Positions 34,113 through 44,398 of a DNA stretch of 64,000 bases are shown here, piece after piece. The first letter of the stretch is position 1. The number at the start of each line of letters is the position of its first letter. Made by a program: the position numbers and the translations under genes. Origin of the DNA: UBA1756 sp045222555 (GTDB lineage: Bacteria > Bacteroidota > Bacteroidia > Bacteroidales > WCHB1-69); assembly GCA_045222555.1 (NCBI GenBank), contig JBGUYY010000097.1:283334-347333 (forward strand). Reading direction: 5' to 3'. Under the pieces are notes generated by a model. It was not told the DNA's origin. It made no database searches and worked only from the letters and a program-made list of their open reading frames with translations.

Positions 34113-36422
34113 CTAGTCTTCGGGCAGCCGCACGCTGAACGACACCAATGTCTTTCCTTTCGGGGTTTTCTTGTCGCCCAACTCCAGCACATCCACCCGA
34201 TCGCGTCCTATGCCCTGCGTTGCCAAATGGTTGACAATCTGCTGGTTTCTTCTTTCGATATTGGCATCTATCTGCTGGCGCAACACCTGACGGTCGTACA
34301 ACGCCACGCACTTCGCGTAGATGTCGATAGGAGTTGAGGTGTTTCCTTCCAAACGCTTGTTCACATAATCCACAAAATCCTTGTTGGTCGGCTTGATGGC
34401 GCGGATGTTGTTGAAATCCTCCATCGTCAGCTGGCCAGGATGCTTCTGCATATAATACTCTTTCTGCGCGTTAAAGAGTGCATACTCGTTTATATTTTCT
34501 TCTATATCAACAGATTGCTGAATAGTAAGATGCAGTTCAGGCTTCTGTTTCATAGCATCGGCGATCTTGTTGAGACGGTCGGACGACTCGCTGCCCAGTC
34601 CTTGCGGACGGATGTCGTAAACCATATCGTCGAACAGGTCGGGCTCGCCATTGATGGCCTTCACGAGGAAATCGACCGGTGCAGTTACCACCTTGACAAT
34701 CAGGTTGCACAGAGTCTTAAAGATGATTTTGCGGTACGAGAAAGTCGGGTCGTTGATGTTGCCAGAAACGGGCAGGTCGAGCTGGATATTCCCTTTACGG
34801 TCGGTGAGAATATAAACCGCCGCACGCATCGGGATGTTATACTCCGCCTTGAAATCCTTTAATTTCTTATCGACCTGACAGTTATAAATATCCACCTTAT
34901 TCTGGCTCGAAATATTGTTGTTGACCAACGTGTTGGTACTGGCGAACGAGAGCACACCATCGGTGATAGGATAAGCGAAGTACTCAACAGCATACGGCGA
35001 TGCGTAGGTGAGTTTGAAATTCTTGAGGAACACATTCAGCTTCATGTTGCTGAAATCGGTGAGGCTGCCGTCGCAGTTGGCCATCAGCTCGCCGCTCTCC
35101 CCTACCAGTGCCTTCAAGCCGAGGCTGATGGGCGCATCGGGGTCGAAATGCATGCAGCGGATGTTGATACCCGACACAGGCACATTCACCTCATGGTGCA
35201 TCGTATGGTCGATATAGTTGAGGGAAGATTCTGTAACTACCAACTCATCCACAAGGAAATGCAGAGACGAGTTACTGGAGGTGTCGGCAGCGGTTTGCAC
35301 CGTATCCGCAGGTGCGGAACTTCCTTTCACGAGATTGTCGAACGTGTGATGATCCTCAAAAACCTCATAGTCGAAATGAATGCCTGCCACCTCTAACTTT
35401 TTCATGTAATAATCCGACTTCTTGGTGTCGGCATTCACCCCCTCTAACGCGATACTGCGCACAGAGGCGAGTTTTTTGCCTTCCTTGTCGGTAGCATAGA
35501 GGCCCTTGAGAGCCACATCGCCTTTGGCCACCACTTCCAAAATATGGTCGGTATTGCCGATGAGGTTGAGTTTAGCCGTGAGTTTTCCACCGAAATCATT
35601 GATATTGAGATATTGGCGAAGATAGGGAGCCACGGCATCCAGCTCGAAATCGGTCAGCACGAGCGACAGGTCGTATTCACTGCTCTTCATGCCATAGAGC
35701 AGTTTCACGTTGAGTCCGCCGCCATTGTCGAACTTCAGGTCAATGCCAAAGTCAGTTTTCTCGGTGCTGAAATAGATGCGGGGGATTTTGACAGCCAGCT
35801 GTTTAAGGTCGAAACGGCTGCCCACAGCGGCATCGCGGTAAACGGCATTGCCGCCTGTCAGACTGATGTTGCGCAGATCCACCACCCAAGTGCTCTCTTC
35901 ATCATCGTCGTCATCATCATCTTTATAAAACTCGCAGATGTCGGTGAAATTGAAACGACCCGGATACTGCACAATGACCACCAGCGGTTTCTCCAAAGTT
36001 ATCTCATTGAGCTGCACCTTCTTGCCCAACAATTTCCACAACGACATATCCACAAACAGGCGGTCGAAGGCCAGACAGGTATCCTTGTCGTTCTGCTCCA
36101 GTGCCACCAGTCCCTCTATCTCCACCGAGCCGGTAAAGAGGTTAATATGCAGGTCGTCCATCGTCACCACGCGACCGCAGAGGTCTTTGCTGTGCTTTTC
36201 GATATACCAGTGGGCAACTGGCGAGATGATGGCCGCCAGTAGCAGGAACAATCCCACCAGCACAGCAGCAATGATAATCAGCACTTTAACCGATTTACGA
36301 AGCGGCTTGCGTTTACGTTTGGGCTTCTCCTCTTTTTTCTGGGTTTCGGGAATATTTTCAGTAGTTTTCGGTTCTTCCACTGACTTCTTTTCCACAGCGT
36401 TTTCTTCTTTTTCGATATTCAT
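34113..36422 (-). CDS. DUF748 / AsmA-like large envelope protein
   Basis: 769 residues. A charged Lys/Glu-rich cytoplasmic N-terminus (about 1-45) precedes one transmembrane helix (VKVLIIIAAVLVGLFLLLAA). The periplasmic part begins WYIEKHSKDLCGRVVTMDDL and runs as a long beta-rich repeat region with INLFTGSVEIEGL and SLWKLLGKKVQLNEITLEKP, which fits DUF748. AsmA-like proteins form elongated grooves proposed to move lipids between membranes. A run of seven Asp occurs near residue 168. The C-terminal segment (about 610-769) has QQSVDIEENINEYALFNAQK. It is 16 bp downstream of nadC, same strand. Confidence 0.85.
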   Translation of the reverse strand: MNIEKEENAVEKKSVEEPKTTENIPETQKKEEKPKRKRKPLRKSVKVLIIIAAVLVGLFLLLAAIISPVAHWYIEKHSKDLCGRVVTMDDLHINLFTGSVEIEGLVALEQNDKDTCLAFDRLFVDMSLWKLLGKKVQLNEITLEKPLVVIVQYPGRFNFTDICEFYKDDDDDDDEESTWVVDLRNISLTGGNAVYRDAAVGSRFDLKQLAVKIPRIYFSTEKTDFGIDLKFDNGGGLNVKLLYGMKSSEYDLSLVLTDFELDAVAPYLRQYLNINDFGGKLTAKLNLIGNTDHILEVVAKGDVALKGLYATDKEGKKLASVRSIALEGVNADTKKSDYYMKKLEVAGIHFDYEVFEDHHTFDNLVKGSSAPADTVQTAADTSSNSSLHFLVDELVVTESSLNYIDHTMHHEVNVPVSGINIRCMHFDPDAPISLGLKALVGESGELMANCDGSLTDFSNMKLNVFLKNFKLTYASPYAVEYFAYPITDGVLSFASTNTLVNNNISSQNKVDIYNCQVDKKLKDFKAEYNIPMRAAVYILTDRKGNIQLDLPVSGNINDPTFSYRKIIFKTLCNLIVKVVTAPVDFLVKAINGEPDLFDDMVYDIRPQGLGSESSDRLNKIADAMKQKPELHLTIQQSVDIEENINEYALFNAQKEYYMQKHPGQLTMEDFNNIRAIKPTNKDFVDYVNKRLEGNTSTPIDIYAKCVALYDRQVLRQQIDANIERRNQQIVNHLATQGIGRDRVDVLELGDKKTPKGKTLVSFSVRLPED

Positions 36423-36438
36423 ATTTCAAAAATGGGGA

Positions 36439-37287
36439 CTATTCGTTTTTACAGAATTTCAGACTCAGGTCAAGGCTTTTGATCTGGTGGGTGAGGGCGC
36501 CCACGGAGATGAAGTCCACGCCGGTTTCGGCATAGGCACGGAGGGTTTCATCGGTAATGCCTCCAGAAGCCTCTGTTTCGCAGCGGCCATTGACCAGCTG
36601 GGCGGCCTCGCGGCACTGTTCTACCGTAAAGTTGTCGAACATGATACGGTCGGCGCCGCCGTGCTCCAGCACACGCCGCACATCGTCGAGGGAGCGTGTT
36701 TCCACCTCGACCTTCAGATTCAAATGATGGGCTTTCAGGTATTCGTGGGTTCTGTCGATGGCCTTTTCGATGCCACCGGCAAAGTCGATATGGTTATCTT
36801 TCAGCATCACCATGTCGAAAAGTCCGAAGCGGTGGTTGGAGGCGCCGCCCACTTTCACGGCATACTTCTCGAAGATGCGCATGTTGGGAGTAGTTTTGCG
36901 CGTATCGAGGATTGTGGCATGGGTGCCGGCCACCATATCAGCATAGTGGCGAGCCGTGGTGGCAATGCCGCTCATACGCTGCATGAAGTTGAGCAGCGTG
37001 CGCTCAGCGGTGAGCATGCTCTGTACGGGACCGCAGATTTCAAATACCACATCCCCCTTCTTGATGGCATCCCCGTCGTGCATCCGCTGCTCCATCTGGA
37101 TGGAAGGATCCACAATGGCCAGAACCTGCTTGGCCACCTCCACGCCGGCGAGAATGCCGTCCTGCTTCACCAGCAGCTTCATGCGCCCCATGCGACTCTT
37201 GTCGATGCAAGCCAAAGAGGAGTGGTCGCCGCTACCCACATCTTCCAAAATGCTCTGTCTGATAATTTCTTCTTGATTCATAATCAT
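36439..37287 (-). CDS. nadC: Nicotinate-nucleotide pyrophosphorylase (carboxylating)
   Basis: 282 residues (an ATG at 37281 is two codons in). The quinolinate phosphoribosyltransferase pattern is clear: LEDVGSGDHSSLACID, LLNFMQRMSGIATTARHYAD, DTRKTTPNMRIFEKYAVKVG and the final EASGGITDETLRAYAETGVD. It converts quinolinate and PRPP to nicotinate mononucleotide in de novo NAD synthesis. nadA and nadB are not in the window. It sits between the META lipoprotein and the DUF748 gene, all close on the minus strand. Confidence 0.95.
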   Translation of the reverse strand: MIMNQEEIIRQSILEDVGSGDHSSLACIDKSRMGRMKLLVKQDGILAGVEVAKQVLAIVDPSIQMEQRMHDGDAIKKGDVVFEICGPVQSMLTAERTLLNFMQRMSGIATTARHYADMVAGTHATILDTRKTTPNMRIFEKYAVKVGGASNHRFGLFDMVMLKDNHIDFAGGIEKAIDRTHEYLKAHHLNLKVEVETRSLDDVRRVLEHGGADRIMFDNFTVEQCREAAQLVNGRCETEASGGITDETLRAYAETGVDFISVGALTHQIKSLDLSLKFCKNE

Positions 37288-37312
37288 TTAGAATAAAAAA
37301 CTTTATCTCCCC

Positions 37313-37789
37313 CTACTCTTCAGCCTTAAAACGAAGGACTTCCACTTCTCTTCTCGAACCATCCTCCATCATCTTCTCTCCTCTGATAATCAATATATCA
37401 CCACTGATGACGTATGATTTTTTATCCACTTTAAGAGCGGAGATGAAATCCCTTTCCACCTGCATCTCGTTACAAAGTCTCTTGGTAGAGCCTGTATATT
37501 CGATGTCAATTTTTCCTTTCTTACTGGCATAAAAAGTGCCGAAGAAGGTATTGCAGCCGAGGTTTCCAGAGATACGGTCTCCGACAAAAGTGATATAGGG
37601 GGCTTCCGGACTATCCTTAATTTCCATGGTATTGATATGCGTCAGCATCCATTTCGTCTCGGTGAGTTTGCAGTCTTTTTTTGCACTGGTGGCAGTATCG
37701 CCATTGGGAGCATCGGCAGTACTTTGGGAGGTTTTGCACCCGCAAGCGCACATAGAAATAGCCATGAGAATCAACAATATTCTTTTCAT
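37313..37789 (-). CDS. META-domain (HslJ-like) lipoprotein
   Basis: 158 residues. The signal MKRILLILMAISMCACGCK has two candidate lipobox cysteines near 16-18. The META/HslJ domain (about 42-156) starts LTETKWMLTHINTMEI and has the characteristic ITFVGDRISGNLGCNTFFGT and STKRLCNEM. In other bacteria HslJ-type proteins are heat-shock or novobiocin-linked outer-membrane lipoproteins; here the role is not known. It is the first gene of a minus-strand group with nadC (25-bp gap) and the DUF748 gene, driven by a promoter at 37834. Confidence 0.88.
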   Translation of the reverse strand: MKRILLILMAISMCACGCKTSQSTADAPNGDTATSAKKDCKLTETKWMLTHINTMEIKDSPEAPYITFVGDRISGNLGCNTFFGTFYASKKGKIDIEYTGSTKRLCNEMQVERDFISALKVDKKSYVISGDILIIRGEKMMEDGSRREVEVLRFKAEE

Positions 37790-37833
37790 TTACTAAACAT
37801 TTTTAAACTTTAATAATCCAATAAAAAGCGGTT

Positions 37834-37842
37834 GCAAATTTA
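37834..37842 (-). promoter_or_regulatory. -7 promoter element (TAAATTTGC) for META lipoprotein-nadC-DUF748
   Basis: TAnnTTTG plus C on the minus strand, 45 bp before the META gene start. Confidence 0.65.
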
Positions 37843-37922
37843 CACGATTTTTGCAAATAAAAAAGTTGAAAAAAAATGAAAAAATTATACTATTGGATGA
37901 ATGTAATTGGAAAAAAATCATG

Positions 37923-37931
37923 TAATTTTGC
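37923..37931 (+). promoter_or_regulatory. -7 promoter element (TAATTTTGC) for the small T9SS cargo
   Basis: TAnnTTTG plus C, 28 bp before the start at 37959. Confidence 0.65.
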
Positions 37932-37958
37932 AGTGTGAAATAGTAAAAACTTACAACT

Positions 37959-38684
37959 ATGAAAAAAATAGCTCTATCCCTTATACTGGCAGTGTTTTCC
38001 ATGACTGCCTTCTCCCAAAGCATCCAGCTTTTTTACAACAATGAAGCGGTTGTCGACACCTTAAACATTGCGATTGACCGCATGGACAACGAAAGCACCA
38101 TCTGGTTGAGTGTGAAAAACAACACCAATGACTCTCTGTTTGTCACGGTGAGCAAAGAGGTGATTTCGGAATTGCCCGGATCTTACAACACGTTCTGTTT
38201 GGGCAACTGCTACGACCCTTCCATCACCACATCTCCCATCACCCTCGACCTTGCTGCCGGTGAGAGTTCCACCAACGATCAGTTCCACATCGTTTATTAT
38301 CCGGCCAATCAATATGGTACGACCAGCGTGAAGTACAGCTTCTATGACGAGAGAATCAATGAAATTCCCCGTGAAGTCGTAGTGAATTTCATCACCAGTG
38401 TGGATGGCATTGAAGAACCCGTCACCGCCAAGTTGTTCAACGCCTACCCGAACCCGGCCAGCTCCAACGTCACCATCCAGTACGACCTTTCTGGCCGCAC
38501 CGCTGTCAATGATGCCTGCATCGTCATCACCAGCCTTGTCGGCAACAAAGTATATACCCAGCCGCTCAACAACACCAGCGGCAAAGCCAGCATCGACATC
38601 TCCAACCTCGTCGCTGGCATCTACTTCTATTCCATTGAGGCCAACGGCCAAATCATTTCCACTAAAAAACTGATTGTCAAATAG
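37959..38684 (+). CDS. Small secreted protein with T9SS type A sorting domain
   Basis: 241 residues. Signal peptide about 1-19 (ALSLILAVFSMTAFSQ). Residues about 20-150 form a single beta-sandwich-like domain (TIWLSVKNNTNDSLFVTVSK, AGESSTNDQFHIVYYPANQY). The C-terminal about 80 residues (KLFNAYPNPASSNVTIQYDL ... LVAGIYFYSIEANGQ ... STKKLIVK) are a type A T9SS signal. Cys occurs in FCLGNCYDP. It is 12 bp upstream of the acyl-CoA ligase gene and probably shares its transcript, an odd pairing of secreted cargo with a cytosolic enzyme. Confidence 0.85.
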   Translation: MKKIALSLILAVFSMTAFSQSIQLFYNNEAVVDTLNIAIDRMDNESTIWLSVKNNTNDSLFVTVSKEVISELPGSYNTFCLGNCYDPSITTSPITLDLAAGESSTNDQFHIVYYPANQYGTTSVKYSFYDERINEIPREVVVNFITSVDGIEEPVTAKLFNAYPNPASSNVTIQYDLSGRTAVNDACIVITSLVGNKVYTQPLNNTSGKASIDISNLVAGIYFYSIEANGQIISTKKLIVK

Positions 38685-38696
38685 TTTCCATCTACT

Positions 38697-40460
<1,764 letters not shown>

Positions 40461-40512
40461 CGGTTATTGAAAGGAGTGTTCTCCATCTGGGACAGCTTGA
40501 AATACAAATAAA

Positions 40513-40541
40513 AAAACGGGTGACCAATGGTCACCCGTTTT
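40513..40541. terminator. Bidirectional terminator between fadD and the C1 peptidase gene
   Basis: A perfect 13-bp stem (AAAACGGGTGACC / GGTCACCCGTTTT, arms 40513-40525 and 40529-40541) with a 3-nt loop, flanked by A and T tracts. It serves both convergent genes. Confidence 0.88.
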
Positions 40542-40559
40542 CTATTAGCTTCAACTCGA

Positions 40560-41780
40560 TTATTTGATGCCGAGTTTCTTCTTGATATCTTTCGGAAGAG
40601 CGTCTTTGTGAACCACGATGTTCATGGTTTTGTAACGCACGAAAGCCTTGCTGGCATAGAACATACCGTGATACGGGTTGTAGTCGCCCCAGCTGTTCTT
40701 TACCATATAATATTCATTGCCATCCTGGTCAACAGCGGTACCGTAAATCAGCATACCGTGGTCGTCGGTGGTCTCCCAGTTGTCGAAAGCCTCCTGGCGT
40801 TCCTCCTGGGTCACCCAACGCTGCGGGGTGGGGTGCTTGGCAGCCTCATCCTGGATATCTTTAGCGCTCATGCCAGTCCAGTGGGCCATGTCGCTACCGA
40901 CCATAGCAGAAGCATTGGTCTCGGGAAGCACGCAGAAACCTTTTCTCGAACCGATACGGAAACCCTGCTCGCTGACGTCGGAACCCCAAGCGATGGTGTA
41001 GCCGTTTTCGATAGCGTTGTCGAACACCTGCATGAACTCATCGAGCGGCAGGTTGTAGCACTGGCTCCAGCGCCAGTTGTCCTGGATCTCGAGCACGAAT
41101 TTCTCGTAGAAAGGATGGTGGGTGTAAGAGGTAATGGAAACATAATCATCGGGGTTGAGGCCGAGTGATTCGTAGAAGGACATCGGGGTGTATTTCTTAC
41201 CGTTGTAAGTAAACTCAGTGGGGCACTCGCCGAGGTAAGCGGTGTGGATGGCGCGGATGGCCTGTTCCCACAGCGGACCGTTGGGGCCTCTCTGCAGTTT
41301 CTTGTGGTCGCCGGTAGCGATGGCTTTCACCACTGCATCGGAGACGGCGGAGAGCTCGGTGTGGTCGGAGAGCGTGTCGCCGTAAGCGGCGCCTGCAGGC
41401 ATCTCAACATCGGGCACGAGACCAAAGGTCTTCATGCCGTAAATCACATCGTAGAAAGAACCGCCCTGTGAGAAGGAGACGTCGCCGTGGGTACGGACAG
41501 CGGCCTTGGCACGGTCGATATAAGTGTTATAAACGATGTACATTTCAGAGAAGTCATACTCGCCCTTGCCCATACGGAGGAGCTCAGCTTCGATGAAACC
41601 GAGACCGGAGTAGCACCAGCAGGTACCCGCACGGTTCTGGTCCTTAACGGAAGTGATGGGAAGCTCTTTCTTGATGGTAAATTTGTAACCCTCATCTTCC
41701 TTCGTTTCTTTGTCCTGTGCCTTCATCGGGAAGCACAGAGCGACAACTGCTATTGCCGCGAGAAGCAAACCTTTTTTCAT
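40560..41780 (-). CDS. Secreted C1-family cysteine peptidase (aminopeptidase C / bleomycin hydrolase-like)
   Basis: 406 residues with signal peptide (about 1-21, ending FPMKAQ). The papain-type active site is intact: Gln48 and Cys54 in VKDQNRAGTCWCYSG, His341 in DDHGMLIYG and Asn362 in KNSWG. Gln, Cys, His and Asn order and spacing fit the PepC/bleomycin-hydrolase branch, though that branch is usually cytosolic in other phyla. The signal peptide implies a periplasmic or exported aminopeptidase; no T9SS signal is present. The Cys at 56 right after CW is unusual, since most members have a hydrophobic or aromatic residue there. Confidence 0.9.
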   Translation of the reverse strand: MKKGLLLAAIAVVALCFPMKAQDKETKEDEGYKFTIKKELPITSVKDQNRAGTCWCYSGLGFIEAELLRMGKGEYDFSEMYIVYNTYIDRAKAAVRTHGDVSFSQGGSFYDVIYGMKTFGLVPDVEMPAGAAYGDTLSDHTELSAVSDAVVKAIATGDHKKLQRGPNGPLWEQAIRAIHTAYLGECPTEFTYNGKKYTPMSFYESLGLNPDDYVSITSYTHHPFYEKFVLEIQDNWRWSQCYNLPLDEFMQVFDNAIENGYTIAWGSDVSEQGFRIGSRKGFCVLPETNASAMVGSDMAHWTGMSAKDIQDEAAKHPTPQRWVTQEERQEAFDNWETTDDHGMLIYGTAVDQDGNEYYMVKNSWGDYNPYHGMFYASKAFVRYKTMNIVVHKDALPKDIKKKLGIK

Positions 41781-41845
41781 ACTTGATTGATTTTTAATGA
41801 TTTATATAAAATAATGATTGATTTATGATTTGTAAAAAACACGCT

Positions 41846-41854
41846 GCAAATATA
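41846..41854 (-). promoter_or_regulatory. -7 promoter element (TATATTTGC) for the C1 peptidase
   Basis: TAnnTTTG plus C on the minus strand; implies a leader of about 60 nt. Confidence 0.65.
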
Positions 41855-41922
41855 CATAATTTCCTTTTGTCCCCACGAATTTTATCCGAAAAAAAGTCCA
41901 ATAAAAGGCAGAAAAAGTCCTA

Positions 41923-42711
41923 TTAGCGTTTCTGTTTTTTCCGGGCCAGCCGTTTCGCCTCGCTCTTCTGGTAGCGTTCGCGGGCGGCCTCGATCGTTTT
42001 GTCATCGAAGCGGATACGACCGACCTTGCCGCTGAGTGCGATGATCTGGGCGGCGCGTTTGTTGAGGTAGGGCGTGGGGCGGGCGGGGTTGCGGTGCAGG
42101 GGCGACGGGTAGCAGGCCGTGATGAGGGCCGACTGCCGAAGGGTGAGCCTGCTGGCACTGGTGTGGAAATAGTGCTGGGCGGCGGCCTCCGCGCCATAGA
42201 CGCCAGGTCCCATCTCAATCACATTCATATACACTTCCATAATACGTTCCTTCCCCCAGAGATGCTCAATGAGGAAGGTGAAATAGACCTCGCAGCCCTT
42301 GCGCACCCATGACGACCTGGGCCATAAGAACACATTCTTGGCGGTTTGCTGCGAGATGGTGCTGGCCCCGCGTTTGCGGATGCCCTTCTCGCGCTCTTCG
42401 ATGGCACGGTCGATAGCGGCACGGTCGAAGCCGCGGTGACCGAGGAAGCGGTTGTCCTCCGATGCCACAGCGCACTTCACCATGTAAGGCGAAATCTGGT
42501 CGAGCGACCGCCACTCCTGCTCGATGGAGTAGCCGTATTGCACCTTGCGAATCAGCATCAGCGGGGTGACGGGCGGATTCACCCAGCGGTAGAGCAGGGT
42601 GGTGAAAATACTCAGCAAGAAGAGCACCAGCAGTGTGATGCCCATGATTTTGAAGAGTTTGTGGAAAAAGCCTCTCTTCTTCCCCGATGGCGCAGACTTC
42701 TTTTTAGCCAT
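41923..42711 (-). CDS. mtgA: Monofunctional biosynthetic peptidoglycan transglycosylase
   Basis: 262 residues from the ATG at 42711. The open frame extends 21 codons upstream through the -7 element at 42739-42747, so the longer start is rejected. A basic N-terminus and one transmembrane helix (about 20-42) are followed by a GT51 domain: catalytic Glu85 in ASEDNRFLGHRGFD, GASTISQQTAKNVFLWPRSS, and HLWGKERIMEVYMNVIEMG. It polymerises lipid II into glycan strands at the inner membrane. The C-terminus is Lys/Arg-rich. It is divergent from glyS with overlapping promoters. Confidence 0.94.
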   Translation of the reverse strand: MAKKKSAPSGKKRGFFHKLFKIMGITLLVLFLLSIFTTLLYRWVNPPVTPLMLIRKVQYGYSIEQEWRSLDQISPYMVKCAVASEDNRFLGHRGFDRAAIDRAIEEREKGIRKRGASTISQQTAKNVFLWPRSSWVRKGCEVYFTFLIEHLWGKERIMEVYMNVIEMGPGVYGAEAAAQHYFHTSASRLTLRQSALITACYPSPLHRNPARPTPYLNKRAAQIIALSGKVGRIRFDDKTIEAARERYQKSEAKRLARKKQKR

Positions 42712-42738
42712 AACAATAATTTTATCAATTTTCGGGCT

Positions 42739-42747
42739 GCAAAAATA
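42739..42747 (-). promoter_or_regulatory. -7 promoter element (TATTTTTGC) for mtgA
   Basis: TAnnTTTG plus C on the minus strand, 28 bp before mtgA and only 11 bp from the divergent glyS element. Confidence 0.7.
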
Positions 42748-42758
42748 CAAGATTTTCG

Positions 42759-42767
42759 TATCTTTGC
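42759..42767 (+). promoter_or_regulatory. -7 promoter element (TATCTTTGC) for glyS
   Basis: TAnnTTTG plus C, 33 bp before the ATG at 42801. It supports that start over one eight codons upstream. Confidence 0.7.
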
Positions 42768-42800
42768 CGCTCAAAATTGAAAAAGAAAAACAAAGAAATT

Positions 42801-44321
42801 ATGGCAAACAACGAAGACCTTTTCAAATCCATCATTTCCCATGCCAAAGAGTATGGCTATATCTTCCCCTCCAGCGAAATTTACGACGGACTGAGCGCCG
42901 TGTACGACTATGGACAGTACGGCGTAGAGCTGAAAAACAACATCAAACAGTACTGGTGGAAAGCGATGGTACAGTATCACGAGAACATCGTGGGCATCGA
43001 CAGTGCTATCTTCATGCACCCCACCATCTGGAAGGCATCGGGCCACGTGGACGCCTTCAACGATCCGCTGATTGACAACAAGGATTCCAAGAAGCGCTAC
43101 CGCGCCGACGTACTCATCGAAGATCATATCCAAAAGATTGAGGATAAGATTAATAAAGAGGTGGAGAAGGCGAAGAAACGTTTTGAGAATTTCGACGAGA
43201 CACTATTCCGCCAGACCAACCCCCGCGTGGTAGAGAACCAGAAAAAGATTGACGAAATCACCGCCAAGTATGCCGATTTAATGCAGCGCAACGATCTCGC
43301 CGGACTGAAGCAGCTGATTATCGACCTTGAGATTGCCTGTCCTATTTCGGGCACCCGCAACTGGACCGACGTGCGCCAGTTCAACCTGATGTTCAGCACC
43401 CAGATGGGCTCGGTGGCCGACGGCGCCGACACCATCTACTTGCGTCCCGAGACCGCGCAGGGCATCTTTGTCAACTTCCTGAATGTGCAGAAGACCGGCC
43501 GCATGAAGGTGCCGTTCGGCATCGCCCAGATCGGCAAGGCCTTCCGCAACGAGATTGTAGCCCGCCAGTTCATCTTCCGCATGCGCGAATTCGAGCAGAT
43601 GGAGATGCAGTTTTTCGTGCGTCCTGGCGAGGAACTTAAATGGTTTGAATACTGGAAGGCGGAACGTATCAAATGGCACCAGTCGTTGGGCATCCCGGCG
43701 GAGAACTACCGTTTCCACGACCACGAGAAGTTAGCGCACTATGCCAACGCCGCCACCGACATCGAGTTCAAGTTCCCCTTCGGCTTCAAGGAGTTGGAGG
43801 GCATCCACTCGCGCACCAACTACGACCTCAGCCGCCACGAGGAGTTCTCCGGCAAGAAGTTGCGCTACTTCGATCCCGAAACCAACGAGAGCTATGTGCC
43901 TTACGTGGTGGAGACCTCCATCGGTGTGGATCGTATGTTCCTGGCGGTGTTCAGCAACGCCTACCACGAAGAGAAGATGGAAGACGGATCCGTGCGCGTA
44001 GTGCTGCGCCTGCCCGCCATGCTGGCACCCGTCAAAGCCGCAGTGCTGCCGCTGGTGAAGAAAGACGGTATGCCGGAGAAGGCCCGCGAAATCATGGACA
44101 TTCTCAAACGCGAATACCTCTGCCAGTACGACGAGAAAGACGCTATCGGCCGCCGCTACCGCCGCCAAGACGCCATCGGTACACCGTTCTGCATCACCGT
44201 CGATAACCAGACCTTGGAGGACAACACCGTCACCATCCGCGAGCGCGACACCATGGAGCAGTACCGCGTCAATGTGGACGAATTGTTGAATACCTTGCGG
44301 GGGAAATTGGCAGGAATGTGA
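42801..44321 (+). CDS. glyS: Glycyl-tRNA synthetase (homodimeric type)
   Basis: 506 residues from the ATG at 42801. Class II motifs are readable: YGYIFPSSEIYDGLSAVYDY at the start, motif 2 around GKAFRNEIVARQFIFRMREF, YLRPETAQGIFVNF, and motif 3 TSIGVDRMFLAVF. The C-terminal anticodon-binding domain holds AAVLPLVKKDGM and ends in LNTLRGKLAGM. The single-chain alpha2 form is usual in Bacteroidetes. It charges tRNA-Gly. It converges on the polysaccharide operon, with a palindromic hairpin between. Confidence 0.96.
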   Translation: MANNEDLFKSIISHAKEYGYIFPSSEIYDGLSAVYDYGQYGVELKNNIKQYWWKAMVQYHENIVGIDSAIFMHPTIWKASGHVDAFNDPLIDNKDSKKRYRADVLIEDHIQKIEDKINKEVEKAKKRFENFDETLFRQTNPRVVENQKKIDEITAKYADLMQRNDLAGLKQLIIDLEIACPISGTRNWTDVRQFNLMFSTQMGSVADGADTIYLRPETAQGIFVNFLNVQKTGRMKVPFGIAQIGKAFRNEIVARQFIFRMREFEQMEMQFFVRPGEELKWFEYWKAERIKWHQSLGIPAENYRFHDHEKLAHYANAATDIEFKFPFGFKELEGIHSRTNYDLSRHEEFSGKKLRYFDPETNESYVPYVVETSIGVDRMFLAVFSNAYHEEKMEDGSVRVVLRLPAMLAPVKAAVLPLVKKDGMPEKAREIMDILKREYLCQYDEKDAIGRRYRRQDAIGTPFCITVDNQTLEDNTVTIRERDTMEQYRVNVDELLNTLRGKLAGM

Positions 44322-44340
44322 TCAATTTACAATTAATAAT

Positions 44341-44368
44341 GTAGAGACGTGGTGCACCGAGTCTCTAC
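44341..44368. repeat. Palindromic hairpin element (GTAGAGAC...GTCTCTAC)
   Basis: 8-bp outer arms GTAGAGAC / GTCTCTAC flank a core containing the self-complementary GGTGCACC. The look is that of dispersed GTAGAGACG-type palindromes seen in many bacterial genomes, and it is a single copy here. Placed between convergent glyS and GT2, it could also slow transcription from both sides, though T tracts are weak. Confidence 0.6.
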
Positions 44369-44398
44369 GATTGTTTTAAACGATAATATAAACGGAAC

